A stretch of 64,000 bases of DNA from Amorphophallus konjac. Taxonomy: Eukaryota > Streptophyta > Magnoliopsida > Alismatales > Araceae. The position numbers and the translations under genes are program-made. The stretch is from assembly GCA_022559845.1 (NCBI GenBank), contig CM040126.1:143724064-143788063 (forward strand). The letters are read 5' to 3'. How positions within the stretch are numbered: the first letter of the stretch is position 1; every line of letters begins with the position of its first letter. The notes below the pieces were generated by a model. The model was not told the origin of the DNA, made no database searches, and was given only the letters and a program-made list of their open reading frames with translations. Shown in pieces: positions 48,887 to 58,652 of this stretch.

Positions 48887-50850
48887 GGGGGCGAACCCCA
48901 TTCTCTCTCCACCTCTCTCCAAATTTCGAAATTCTCTCTCTCTCCTCCCTATTCACCTCTAATTAAGACCCCTCCCCCTTCCCCATACCTCTCATTTAAT
49001 CCCCCTCCAACCCCTAGGTGGAATCCCCTTCTCCTAGGCACCTCTCCCTCCTCCCAAGCAACCTTTCCCCTTCCCCATACAACCTTTCATTTTCCCAAGG
49101 GAGAATCTCATCTCCCAAGCACCCATTCACATCCTCAAGACACCCCTTCCCATTCCCTAGACCAGAATTAAACCCTCCATTAACCACACATTCAAACCAA
49201 AGGAGGGATATCTCCTCCCTCTCTCATTCCCAACCCAAATTCGCAGCTCCCCCTTCCTCCACTTGCTAGACCACCTCCCAGCCCCCTTTCTGCCCCTCCC
49301 ACACCTTGTATCACCCCCTAACAGACCCCCACATAGTCAGGTGCCATCCCCACACCCATCCACCCCATTTCCCACCCCATCTACTCCGTCTCCCATCACC
49401 TTTCACCACCCTATCCATCTCAATTCGCAGGCAGTAGTTGGAGCTCAACTTACAGAGGCTGCTCCAGAGTTGTCCAACGTTCTATGGAGGTACACCATAC
49501 ATCTCCGGAAAGGTCTGCGAGTCTTCTTTGCAAGCGAGGTGGAATCCTCTCATTCCAACTTCGCTACAGTTCGTGGTGCCTGTTCTCGTCCAACTGCGCA
49601 ACAAGGACCAGAACCTGGACCTGAGCTGCAGTGCAGAAGCTCCCACGGCCACATCCTTCAACTTCTGGAGGCGCCACTTGGCCGAGAGCTGCATCCACAA
49701 GTCATCCACCACCACCAACAAGCGGCATCCCGTTCAGGATCAGGAAGTGTTCTTTCCAATTTTTCTCCCGCGGGTGCGCAGACAGTCCATTTGGGTCCTG
49801 CCCCGACACTGCCTCACTCAACGGACTACTCCTCACCACCCCGACATCCTCTGGTGCTGTTCTCAGTTTCTGCTCGAAGAATACTCATCCACGGACGTCA
49901 TCGACTTGTCTCGCCTCATTCAGGCTTCGGGAGTGATCGTGGTACCTTCTACAAGCAGCTGCAACAATCTGGGCCAGCCTGAACCTGAACTCTGAGCACC
50001 TGTTCCGGGGTCCACTCTGACTAGAGGCAACGCGCGAACTGCCCACCAAAACTCACAGGCGTACCTGGGTCTGTCAGCGTCATTCCAGCACTAGTCTCGT
50101 CAAGTTCTGAGTCCGGAGGAGCACACAGCGGCTGCTAAACCGATCCCTTATCCTGCTGCTCAAGACACGGGCAGATTCGGTCTGGTTATCCGTCGGCGCG
50201 ATTCGAGCGAATCTCCCCTCCCCGCCTGGCTGGCTTAACGCCCCTCCGTACGCGGAGGTAGTGTTTGCATTGTACTACTGAAATCCCCACCCCAAGTCCA
50301 CCCTCCTATGTGAGGCGTAGTGGTTGTATAATTTAAACAGGGATCAAGCTTCATCGGCGTAGTGTGCGGGGAACCCACACTTCCCCGCTCGCCCTCGTCT
50401 CCGGCCAGGATCGGCGTCTTCACGCCGATCAGGTGAGCTCCTGGTTGCACTCCTCTTGGTCAGCACTTCTTGCTTAACTAGTATTGCTTCTTAGTGCCGT
50501 CGGTCGGTGAGTGAGTGCCCGATCTCAAAATATCATCAATTTGAGTGCCACCGCGGAGCGAGTTGTGAGAGAGTCACTACATCCCATGCCCTTGGCGTGC
50601 TGGCTGCCCACAGAATTGGGGCATCCCAGGCCTTTAGGGGTTCAATCTCAAGCGAGCCAAATCCTGGAACAGCGAGGTCCCATCCCGGACCCTCTCCACC
50701 ATCGTCGAGTTGCCTACGGGCATGAGTGTGCGCTATACGGGTGAGTCCGCTTGAGTGGGTTCGCCGATCGGTTCGATTGCTTGCAAATCTAGGTCCAAGG
50801 TGCATTGGTCAAGTGGCTGCCACCCCCAAGGGGTTTGTGTCACATCAAAT

Positions 50851-50863
50851 TGGTATCAGAGCC
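50851..50863 (+). other. Primer-binding site, RLN-7
   Basis: tggtatcagagcc follows the LTR end after three bases, in the same acatcaaa context as in RLG-3. Confidence 0.9.
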
Positions 50864-50931
50864 AGGTTCTAGACTTGTCTCTACTAAGTCTTGTCCTAGG
50901 GCCATTGCATGCACCACCCTTGTCCTCCATC

Positions 50932-53289
50932 ATGACTACCTCATACTTGGCATATTTGCCACTCTTAGGCCCATTAGAAGCCTTTGTGTTTGATGGAACC
51001 CGCCCTAATATATATCTAGAGTGGGAGGACTCCATAGATCGACACTTTGGGAGGTTCACTCTATCAGGGCCTATGAAAGTCAACTATGCCAAGAGTTTGC
51101 TCTGGCGTAAAGCTAGGAAAGAATGGGAGAACATTATAGGTTTGAGAGAAGCCAAAGGGGAAGCACCCATTGAATCTTGGGATGAAATGTGGGCCAATCT
51201 TAGAAAGATCTACGCACCCCAATCCAAACCTCTTCAACCAACCGATCTTCCACCCCCGACCCCAACTCCAACCCAAGAACTTCCCCAACCAAGCTCAACC
51301 CAAGTCCACCCATGTTCATCACCCCGAGGGTACCATGCACCGACCATTATCACTCCACCCACCATAGACTTTCCTACCCCATTATCCTTGGAGGTTGTGG
51401 CCCACACACATACCCAAGTGGAGATGGATGCCAATCCGGATCCACCTCCCACCATAGAGGACATCCTAGACCCCCCACTTCCACCCACCTCTCCTAGTCC
51501 GGGTCCTCATGAGCCGCACACCCTCACCATGAATGAGTCCATACTCCAATGGCTCAAGCGAGGCCCCACCATTCCTAGCTTACTACCCTACCTCTCACCC
51601 TTGGGGTATCAAGCCCAAATTGTATCCACCCGGTCTTCCCATGCCACACTTCAAACCTCCTACCTTGTCGGAGACTTAGGGGACCTAGTGGACTACTTAC
51701 AATGGCAAGTCCACCTGACCGAAATGCTAGCCATAGGACCATCAGAGTCTAGAACCATCTTCCTAGCATACCCCACCACCGATTCCATCACCTCCATCTA
51801 CACTAGTGGCCATTATACGAGTGAAATCCTCCTCTTTCTCCCAAAGGATGAGAAACCCATCTTGGCCCACTCCCCACCCATTGAGGTTCCAATTGATTTG
51901 ATTGGCCAACCCACTAGAGACCTTGGTCCAATTACCTTGGAGGAGGATGACTCACAATTTGGGAACATTAAAGACATAGAGTGCTTCCCTCTAGGAAGAC
52001 CATACCATGACCCCTTCGATCCCTTCCTATACCCACCCATCTTACTCACCACCAACCTTTTCCTACCCCAACCAATCATGTTAGACAAAGCCCACCTCTC
52101 TCAAGACCCGGCCCACACCAAGGGTACCGTGACCATGGGTGAAATACACCTAGTACACAATGAAGTGCCCCACTCCATGACACGTACCTTCTTTGACCCC
52201 TATGACCCTTTTGAGTGGAAGCTTGAAGGCCACCCCACCACCCCACATAAGGAAGTCACCTATGGGAAAGGAATTTCTATGTCTTGTCACATCACACCAC
52301 TTGGCATGAATAGAAAGTCGGGTCCTTTCATACATGACACCCACATGTCAAGTCAGATGCATGATTGGTCCAAAGGTCCTCCCACATTCATCATTGGTCT
52401 TAAGCATGTTACGAACATTCACGGATGTCCAGGACCCCCGGCATTTGCTATACCCATGAGCAATAGATTCCCCTACGGATGCCCCGGACCTCCAACCATT
52501 GTTATGAAGACCATGCATGATAGGGCCACTTTTGGCTGCCCCGGTCCACCTAAGTTCATCAAGGTCCACAGAGCATCAAAGCATGACAGGTCAATTTATG
52601 GTTGCCCCGGTCCACCTTTTCACACTACCCACTTTTACAACCACTCACCGCATCATAATGCATGGCATGAGCATACACGCAAGCAATTCTTGACGAGCGG
52701 TGAGGTTCACAAAGAGCGGACAAGAGCTCGCGAGCGCCGCTTGGAATTCCAAGTAGGCAATCTGGGGATGATGACATTGGAGTGGCTCTACCCTAGGGTC
52801 ACCTCCAATTCGAGGGCACGTGGACTTGGACCTTCCCAAGTTCTGAGTGACTTTGGCAACCCGGCTATCAGGTTGGACTTACTAATGGGTTTTGGGATTC
52901 ACCCCATTTTCCACGTGGCGGATCCGGCACCCTATATGGGCACCGCGGAGGATCCTAGTGAGTGCCTCGAGCCTTTATCTTCCTTTGAGAGGGACACCCT
53001 CGGAGAGCCACCAAAAATCAACCTGAGAGTCCGACGTGTGCACACGGAGGCAATACTAGGCAAGCAGGGTTCCATCGCCAGCAAGAGGGTGCACCTGAGC
53101 CACCTCGAGAGGATGAAGGACCGTACCCTGGTTGCGGACGCAGGGTTGAGTTTGGAGGTTGAGGTTCACTCTGAGCTGTTTGAGAGGACCACTTCCCCGG
53201 TGGGCCCATACTCGACGGAGTCGAGTTTTCCGCACCCCGGGGGTATGATGAGGACATCACCAACACTTTCATATGATCGAGGGTCCTGA
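50932..53289 (+). CDS. RLN-7 785-aa protein: gag-like head, unknown middle, decayed integrase/chromodomain tail
   Basis: The open frame extends upstream into the LTR, but the first ATG after the primer site is at 50932. Residues about 15-95 resemble the RLG-3 capsid region: EAFVFDGTRPNIYLEWEDSI, then WENIIGLRE and ESWDEMWANLRKIY. A Pro/Thr-rich stretch follows. Residues about 180-490 match nothing I recognise. Four repeats of aromatic/His-G-C-P-G-P-P start at residues 498, 516, 535 and 557. Residues about 590-660 look like an integrase C-terminal remnant (RRLEFQVGN..., RGLGPSQVLS, IFHVADPAPY). The end, PYSTESSFPHPGG, parallels the RLG-3 pol end. The stop at 53287 lies in the 3' LTR. The lack of any stop in 785 codons suggests recent activity. 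Function unknown. Confidence 0.7.
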   Translation: MTTSYLAYLPLLGPLEAFVFDGTRPNIYLEWEDSIDRHFGRFTLSGPMKVNYAKSLLWRKARKEWENIIGLREAKGEAPIESWDEMWANLRKIYAPQSKPLQPTDLPPPTPTPTQELPQPSSTQVHPCSSPRGYHAPTIITPPTIDFPTPLSLEVVAHTHTQVEMDANPDPPPTIEDILDPPLPPTSPSPGPHEPHTLTMNESILQWLKRGPTIPSLLPYLSPLGYQAQIVSTRSSHATLQTSYLVGDLGDLVDYLQWQVHLTEMLAIGPSESRTIFLAYPTTDSITSIYTSGHYTSEILLFLPKDEKPILAHSPPIEVPIDLIGQPTRDLGPITLEEDDSQFGNIKDIECFPLGRPYHDPFDPFLYPPILLTTNLFLPQPIMLDKAHLSQDPAHTKGTVTMGEIHLVHNEVPHSMTRTFFDPYDPFEWKLEGHPTTPHKEVTYGKGISMSCHITPLGMNRKSGPFIHDTHMSSQMHDWSKGPPTFIIGLKHVTNIHGCPGPPAFAIPMSNRFPYGCPGPPTIVMKTMHDRATFGCPGPPKFIKVHRASKHDRSIYGCPGPPFHTTHFYNHSPHHNAWHEHTRKQFLTSGEVHKERTRARERRLEFQVGNLGMMTLEWLYPRVTSNSRARGLGPSQVLSDFGNPAIRLDLLMGFGIHPIFHVADPAPYMGTAEDPSECLEPLSSFERDTLGEPPKINLRVRRVHTEAILGKQGSIASKRVHLSHLERMKDRTLVADAGLSLEVEVHSELFERTTSPVGPYSTESSFPHPGGMMRTSPTLSYDRGS
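52423..52617 (+). repeat. Four GCPGPP-encoding repeats in RLN-7 ORF
   Basis: Codons for G-C-P-G-P-P begin at 52423, 52477, 52534 and 52600. Each is preceded by His, Tyr or Phe, and the last two share a H-D-R-x-x-aromatic lead-in. Spacing is 18, 19 and 22 residues. The third positions differ between copies (ccaggaccc, cccggacct, cccggtcca), so the peptide is better kept than the DNA. Confidence 0.85.
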
Positions 53290-55620
53290 TGCTCGCCACC
53301 TATGCTACATCTTGTTCACCACTTTATTTCGAGTCATATGATGTAATTTTTATTTTCTTATCATATACTTTTCCTTTTATTTGAGTCCAATACCTAGGTT
53401 AGGTAGCTATTTACCTAAGTCTTAAGTCATTATGTGTGTTATTGGGCCCAATTATATGGGCTAGGCCCAGGGCCGCCCCCTTCCCCTTGGTTTAGTGTTA
53501 GAAGTCCAAAAGTTAGGGACTTAAGTTGAATTGTGGGATTCCTATAAATATGACCCCAATCCCTCATTTGTAAGGTAATGAAGTATTGATAAAAGTTTGC
53601 CAAAGCATTTGTGCATCTCTCTCCCTCTCTCTCTAGCTCTATTTCTCTCTCTCTCTAAAGGGGGCGAACCCCATTCTCTCTCCTCCTCTCTCCAAATTTC
53701 GAAATTCTCTCTCTCTCCTCCCTATTCACCTCTAATTAAGACCCCTCCCCCTTCCCCATACCTCTCATTTAATCCCCCTCCAACCCCTAGGTGGAATCCC
53801 CTTCTCCTAGGCACCTCTCCCTCCTCCCAAGCAACCTTTCCCCTTCCCCATACAACCTTTCATTTTCCCAAGGGAGAATCCCATCTCCCAAGCACCCATT
53901 CACATCCTCAAGACACCCGTTCCCATTCCCTAGACCAGAATTAAACCCTCCATTAACCACACATTCAAACCAAAGGAGAGATATCTCCTCCCTCTCTCAT
54001 TCCCAACCCAAATTCGCAGCTCCCCCTTCCTCCACTTGCTAGACCACCTCCCAGCCCCCTTTCTGCCCCTCCCACACCTTGTATCACCCCCTAACAGACC
54101 CCCACATAGTCAGGTGCCATCCCCACACCCATCCACCCCATTTCCCACCCCATCTACTCCGTCTCCCATCACCTTTCACCACCCTATCCATCTCAATTCG
54201 CAAGCAGCAGTTGGAGCTCAACTTGCAGAGGCTGCTCCGGAGTTGTCCGATGTCCTATGGAGGTACACCATACATCGCCGGAAAGGTATGTGAGTCTTCT
54301 TTGCAAGCGAGGTAGAATCGTCTCATTCCAACTTCGCTACAGTTCGTGGTGCTTGTTCTCGTCCAACTGCGCAATAAGGACCAGAACCTGGACCTGAGCT
54401 GCAGTGCAGAAGCTCCCACGGCCACATCCTTCAACTTCTGGAGGCACCACTTGGCCGAGAGCTGCATCCACAAGTCATCCACCACCACCAACAAGCGGCA
54501 TCCCGTTCAGCATCAGGAAGTGTTCTTTCAATTTTTCTCCCGCGGGTGCGCAGACAGTCCATTTGGGTCCTGCCCCGACACTGCCTCACTCAACGGACTC
54601 CTCCTCACCACCCCGACATCCTCTGGTGCTGTTCTCAGTTTCTACTCGAAGAATACTCATCCACGGACGTCCTCGACTTCATCTCGCCTCATTCAGACTT
54701 TAGGAGTGATCGTGGTACCTTCTACAAGCAGCTGAAACAATCTGGGCTAGCCTGAACCTGAACTCTGAGTACCTGTTCCGGGGTCCACTCTGACCAGAGG
54801 CGATGCGGGAACCGCCCACCAAAATTCACAGGCGTACCTGGGTCTGTCAGCGTCATTCCAGCACTAGTCTCGTCAAGTTCTGAGTCCGGAGGAGCACACA
54901 GCGGCTGCTAAACCGATCCCTTATCCTGCTGCTCAAGACACGGGCAGATTCGGTCTGGTTATCCGTCGGCGCGATTCGAGCGAATCTCCCCTCCCCGCCT
55001 GGCTGGCTTAACGCCCCTCCGTACGCGGAGGTAGTGTTTGCATTGTACTACTGAAATCCCCACCCCAAGTCCACCCTCCTGTGTGAGGCGTAGTGGTTGT
55101 ATAATTTAAACAGGGATCAAGCTTCATCGGCGCAGTGTGCGGGGAACCCACACTTCCCCGCTCGCCCTCGTCTCCGGCCGGGATCGGCGTCTTCACGCCG
55201 ATCAGGTGAGCTCCTGGTTGCACTCCTCTTGGTCAGCACTTCTTGCTTAACTAGTATTGCTTCTTAGTGCCGTCGGTCGGTGAGTGAGTGCCCGATCTCA
55301 AAATATCATCAATTTGAGTGCCACCGCGGAGCGAGTTGTGAGAGAGCCACTACATCCCATGCCCTTGGCGTGCTGGCCGCCCACAGAATTGGGGCATCCC
55401 AGGCCTTTAGGGGTTCAATCTCAAGCGAGCCAAACCCTGGAACAGCGAGGTCCCATCCCGGACCCTCTCCACCATCGTCGAGTTGCCTACGGGCACGAGT
55501 GTGCGCTACACGGGTGAGTCCGCTTGAGTGGGTTCGTCGATCGGTTCGATTGCTTGCAAATCTAGGTCCAAGGTGCATTGGTCAAGTGGCTGCCACCCCC
55601 AAGGGGTTTGTGTCACATCA
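53246..55620 (+). mobile_element. RLN-7 3' LTR
   Basis: This starts after ccccgggggta and is collinear with 48461-50847, with few substitutions. It ends gtcacatca, and RLG-5 resumes with the ccggg duplication. Confidence 0.94.
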
Positions 55621-55625
55621 CCGGG

Positions 55626-56583
55626 GTAACCAGGCATTGGCTAGACGGTGCTATATAATCTCGGTTGAAGCCACGAAGCCGGAAGGGAAAAACAAAGGAG
55701 TAAAGGGAGCCGAGGAAGGACCAGCAACATTTAATCCAGGTAGCGAGTTGCTAACAGTCTTCCTCAATGGTGACCCGACTCTAGGAGTCAATATCGGAGC
55801 CGATCTTCCACTTGAGGAATAGGACAAATATAAAGATTTCCTTGCCTGGTACATTCAAGTCTTTGCATGGTCTGATGAGTACCTTCCGGGATCCCGGGAG
55901 ATGTGGTAATGCACAAGCTCAACCACGACCCAACGGTGAAGCTTGTCTGGCAACGCAGGAGAAAGCACTCCCCAGAGAAGCAAGCGGTCATCAAAGAGCA
56001 TGCCATTAAGGGACAGAAGACTGGCCTCTTTTGTCCGGTCCTGTACCCTACATGGCTCGCCAACGTCGTCCTGGTACCGAAGGCTTTGGGTTAATGGCGA
56101 ATGTGCGTGGACTTCACCTACCTCAACCAGGCTACCACGAAAGATTGCTACCCACTGTCGAGCATCAATGAACAGGTCGATTCAACCTCTGGCAACGAGT
56201 TACTCAGCTTTCTGGATGCCTACTCTGGTTACCATCAGACCAGGATGGACCTGAAGGACATCGAGAAGGCCGCCCTCATCACCGACTTCGGCGTACACTA
56301 CAACACCTGAATGCCAATCGGATTGAAGAATGCCGGAGCAACATATCAGAGACTGATCAACCACATCTTCGAGGGACAGCTCGGTCGAAACGGTGAGGCC
56401 AACATTGATAACATGCTTGTCAAAATGCCGAAGGCCGAAGACCACCACGCCGACTTAGCCGAGACCTTTGACACCCTCCTGAAGTGCAACATGAAGCTCA
56501 ACCCTGCTAAATGTGCCTTCGGAGTCAGATCCGGGAAGTTCCTAGGCTTCCTGGTAACCCAGTGAGGGATTGAGGCCAACCCT
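55626..56583 (+). pseudogene. pol: RLG-5 protease tail and RT, truncated
   Basis: Directly after the insertion the frame reads GNQALARRCYI, the Tat protease/RT linker. A stop at 55820 and a frameshift near 55880-55905 follow. RT motifs are VQ/RRRKHSPEK, MCVDFTYLNQATTKDCYPL (56101), FLDAYSGYHQ (56209) and MPIGLKNAGATYQRL (56311). The catalytic box reads NIDNMLVK (56407) where Tat elements normally have Y-V-D-D-M-L-V-K, so the second aspartate is gone. It ends FLGFLVTQ, stop, GIEANP at 56583, where RLG-8 starts. Confidence 0.82.
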
Positions 56584-56746
56584 TGTGATAGACGCCACGT
56601 GGTTCGAGGAGCGAAGAAGACGCGGAGCGCGCGGGCTCCTTTTGTTTGCTGCAACACAGAAATAAAAGAAGGGGGAAGGGGCCACCACGGGAGATTGCTC
56701 CGGCGGGGCGAGCGGGACAACTATAATATAGGAAGATATGGGGGTT

Positions 56747-57245
56747 AAACGGCCATAGCGGGAAGTGACTCGCCGCGGCCTCGGGGGGACGGGAATGGTG
56801 CAGAAATCAAATAGCAAGAATTGAAACGGCCATTGGGGAAGTGACTCGCTGCGGCCTCGAGAATATGAGCAGATAAGAATATAACATAATATAAGGAGAA
56901 TATAAAGAACGGGAATTTAAACGGCCATTGGGGACGTGACTTGCCACGGCCTCGAGAATATGAATAGATAAGAATATAACAAAATATAAAGAGAATATAA
57001 GAACGGGAATTTAAACGGCCATTGGGGAAGTGACTCGCCGCGGCCTCGAGAATATGAGCAGATAAGAATATAACAGAATATAAAGAGAATATAAGAACGG
57101 GAATTTAAACGGCCATTGGGGAAGTGACTCGCCGCGGCCTCGAGAATACGAGCAGATAAGAATATAACAGAATATAAAGAGAATATAAGAACGGGAATTT
57201 AAACGGCAATTGGGGAAGTGACTCGCCGCGGCCTCGAGAACATGA
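56747..57245. repeat. 94-bp tandem repeat, about 5 copies
   Basis: Units start with aaacggcc at 56747 (shorter, diverged), 56824, 56919, 57013, 57107 and 57201 (partial). Each reads aaacggccattggggaagtg, then a GC-rich ccgcggcctcgag, then an AT-rich agcagataagaatataac stretch. The central units are almost identical and the outer ones diverge. Confidence 0.95.
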
Positions 57246-57865
57246 TGTGATCGCCAGGGGCCAAAAGACCCCAAAATAAAGAAAGTGATCGCACCAACCT
57301 CAAGAGCGTGATATGGCGGGTTGCTTCGTCCTCCCCCTTCGGCCGGCCGACGGAGAGGGCTTTCCTTGGGTACCCTTGCAAAACAACGATAAACAAGTAA
57401 CGAGTGGATTAGAAATATGAAGGTGTAGTATTCAAATCCTTGCGATAAAAATAACGAAATGATGGCAAGACACACACCTGGTTGGTGTTGCCTTTTAAAC
57501 CCCTCTTAGATACGAGTAGGAGGAAATGGGATGATGGATGCAAGAAGTATATAAGAAGAGGCGCCCTTATGACGGGGGATAGGGGATGCGAGATGATGAA
57601 TGCAAAAGAACTACGAAGAAAAGGAAAGGATTGGCTTATTGGATGTGCCGATGGCGAAATCCGGCGGAGCTCCGGCAGCGTAGGGACGACGTGGAAGTGC
57701 GGTGGATGAAGACGACCTTCCTCTCGCGAGCGTGGGCACCCGAGAAGCCGGTAGAACCTCCACCTACAAAAGACCCCACGGGTTAGAAATGACTCCGGCA
57801 GCCTCTGGGCTCCGACAGCCTATCGGACCTCTTAGAAGCTCCCCCAGAACTGAGGGGGTGGGTCT

Positions 57866-57875
57866 CTATTTATAG
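57866..57875 (-). promoter_or_regulatory. TATA box of RLG-8 LTR (minus strand)
   Basis: The minus strand reads ctataaatag followed by agacccacccc. It lies just downstream, on that strand, of the palindrome array. Confidence 0.6.
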
Positions 57876-57886
57876 TGCTCCGGAGG

Positions 57887-58394
57887 ATGGAGGCGTCCAG
57901 GACCCTGGACACCTCTATCAGGGCAAAAATAATACTTTATTCTATTTTTATTCATTTTTTCCTAATATTCTCATGGAGGCGTCCAGGGGACCGGACGCCT
58001 CCATAAAGGCCCATCGAATTCCCACCGAAAGCCGCACGCAGTTTAGCACGACGCGTGGTTTTGAACGGTGCCCGTGATTCAGCAATGGGCGCGTCCAGCT
58101 GGCAGGACGCTTCCACGATTGGATTTTTTCACACACGACAAACCGTCGATCGGTGGACGGGGCCCGGTGGGCAAGTTGATGGAGGCGTCCAGGGTCCTGG
58201 ACGCCTCCATAAATATTTTATTATTTTTGTTTTGTTTTTATACCAAAACTGTATTATGCATTTTTTATATTTTGTTTTTATGGAGGCATCCAGGGGCCTG
58301 AACGCCTCCAATAATAATTATTATTTTTATGTGTTTTTTGTATTTATATATATATTAAAGTCATGGAGGCATCCAGGAGCCTGGACGCCTCCAT
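57887..58394. repeat. Array of short palindromes, core GGAGGCGTCCAGG/CCTGGACGCCTCC
   Basis: Inverted repeats of about 32 bp lie at 57887-57918, 57973-58004, 58179-58210, 58280-58311 and 58363-58394, with a weaker one at 58090-58113 (gcgtcc...ggacgc). The copy at 58179 is perfect: two 15-base arms around two bases. The spacers are AT-rich and unrelated to one another. Confidence 0.95.
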
Positions 58395-58652
58395 GAAGAC
58401 CCCCCCGAGTCCTTGAAAAGGCGTCGGTAGCCGCCCGACAGACACTCTTCCTGGTTCCGGAACCCTCTGGTGCGTCCGATTGGTGTTGATGCCGTCCGAA
58501 TGCCGCAACGAGATGATTTCCGGATGCCGAAAAGGTGGAAGAAGACTCAAGAATAGGAAACACTCGAGCGATTCAAAATGTGAAAGCCAATGCAGGGCGT
58601 CGTATAGTAATATGAGATTTTCTCAGGAGATGTCAGGAATGGCGTGTCTACA

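Larger units (their letters stand above)
48461..50847 (+). mobile_element. RLN-7 5' LTR
   Basis: A TATA box, ctataaata, lies at 48758-48766. A CT microsatellite (48834-48886) and a very Pro-codon-rich pyrimidine tract (48900-49430) follow in the leader. Open frames here of up to 239 codons are by-products of this composition. Confidence 0.93.
48461..55620 (+). mobile_element. RLN-7, non-autonomous LTR retrotransposon with one long novel ORF
   Basis: LTRs (48461-50847 and 53246-55620, about 2.38 kb) run tgatgaggacatcacc to gtcacatca. An exact target duplication ccggg lies at 48456-48460 and 55621-55625. The LTRs are very similar, and the CT-repeat length differs between them. The 2.4-kb internal region has a tRNA-Met primer site and a single uninterrupted ORF. 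There is no protease, RT, RNase H or integrase catalytic core. Ends, primer-site context and both protein termini resemble the RLG-3 type, which may supply its enzymes (inference). Confidence 0.93.
34231..56583 (+). mobile_element. RLG-5, Tat-lineage Ty3/Gypsy element, split by RLG-6 and RLN-7 and cut by RLG-8
   Basis: A Tat-type primer site (TGGCGCCGTCTGTGGGA) follows an LTR end at 35002. Coding parts of one element are scattered: gag at 35043-35833, gag and protease at 47147-48460, and the protease tail and RT at 55626-56583. Each break coincides with the outer end of another element, and the reading resumes sensibly on the far side. The 3' half of pol and the right LTR are not in the window. 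The left LTR boundary (34231) is approximate because no partner LTR is visible. Confidence 0.85.
56584..58652 (-). mobile_element. RLG-8 3' LTR
   Basis: About 2.07 kb from TGTAGACACGCC (minus strand, 58652) to ...TATCACA (56584); the two ends are loosely inverted to each other. U3 (58652-57876) holds the palindrome array, a TATA box lies at 57866-57875 (minus), and the 94-bp tandem array lies in the downstream part. No partner LTR is visible to confirm it. Confidence 0.5.

Noticed and set aside
49263..49982. Open frame of 239 codons in the RLN-7 5' LTR
   Set aside because: It lies in a pyrimidine-rich leader, is Pro/His/Ser-rich by composition, and the same frame is interrupted early in the 3' LTR copy near 54293.
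58055..58396. MEASxxLDAS peptide repeats on both strands
   Set aside because: They arise because the palindromes read alike on both strands; the frames are short and hold no domain.
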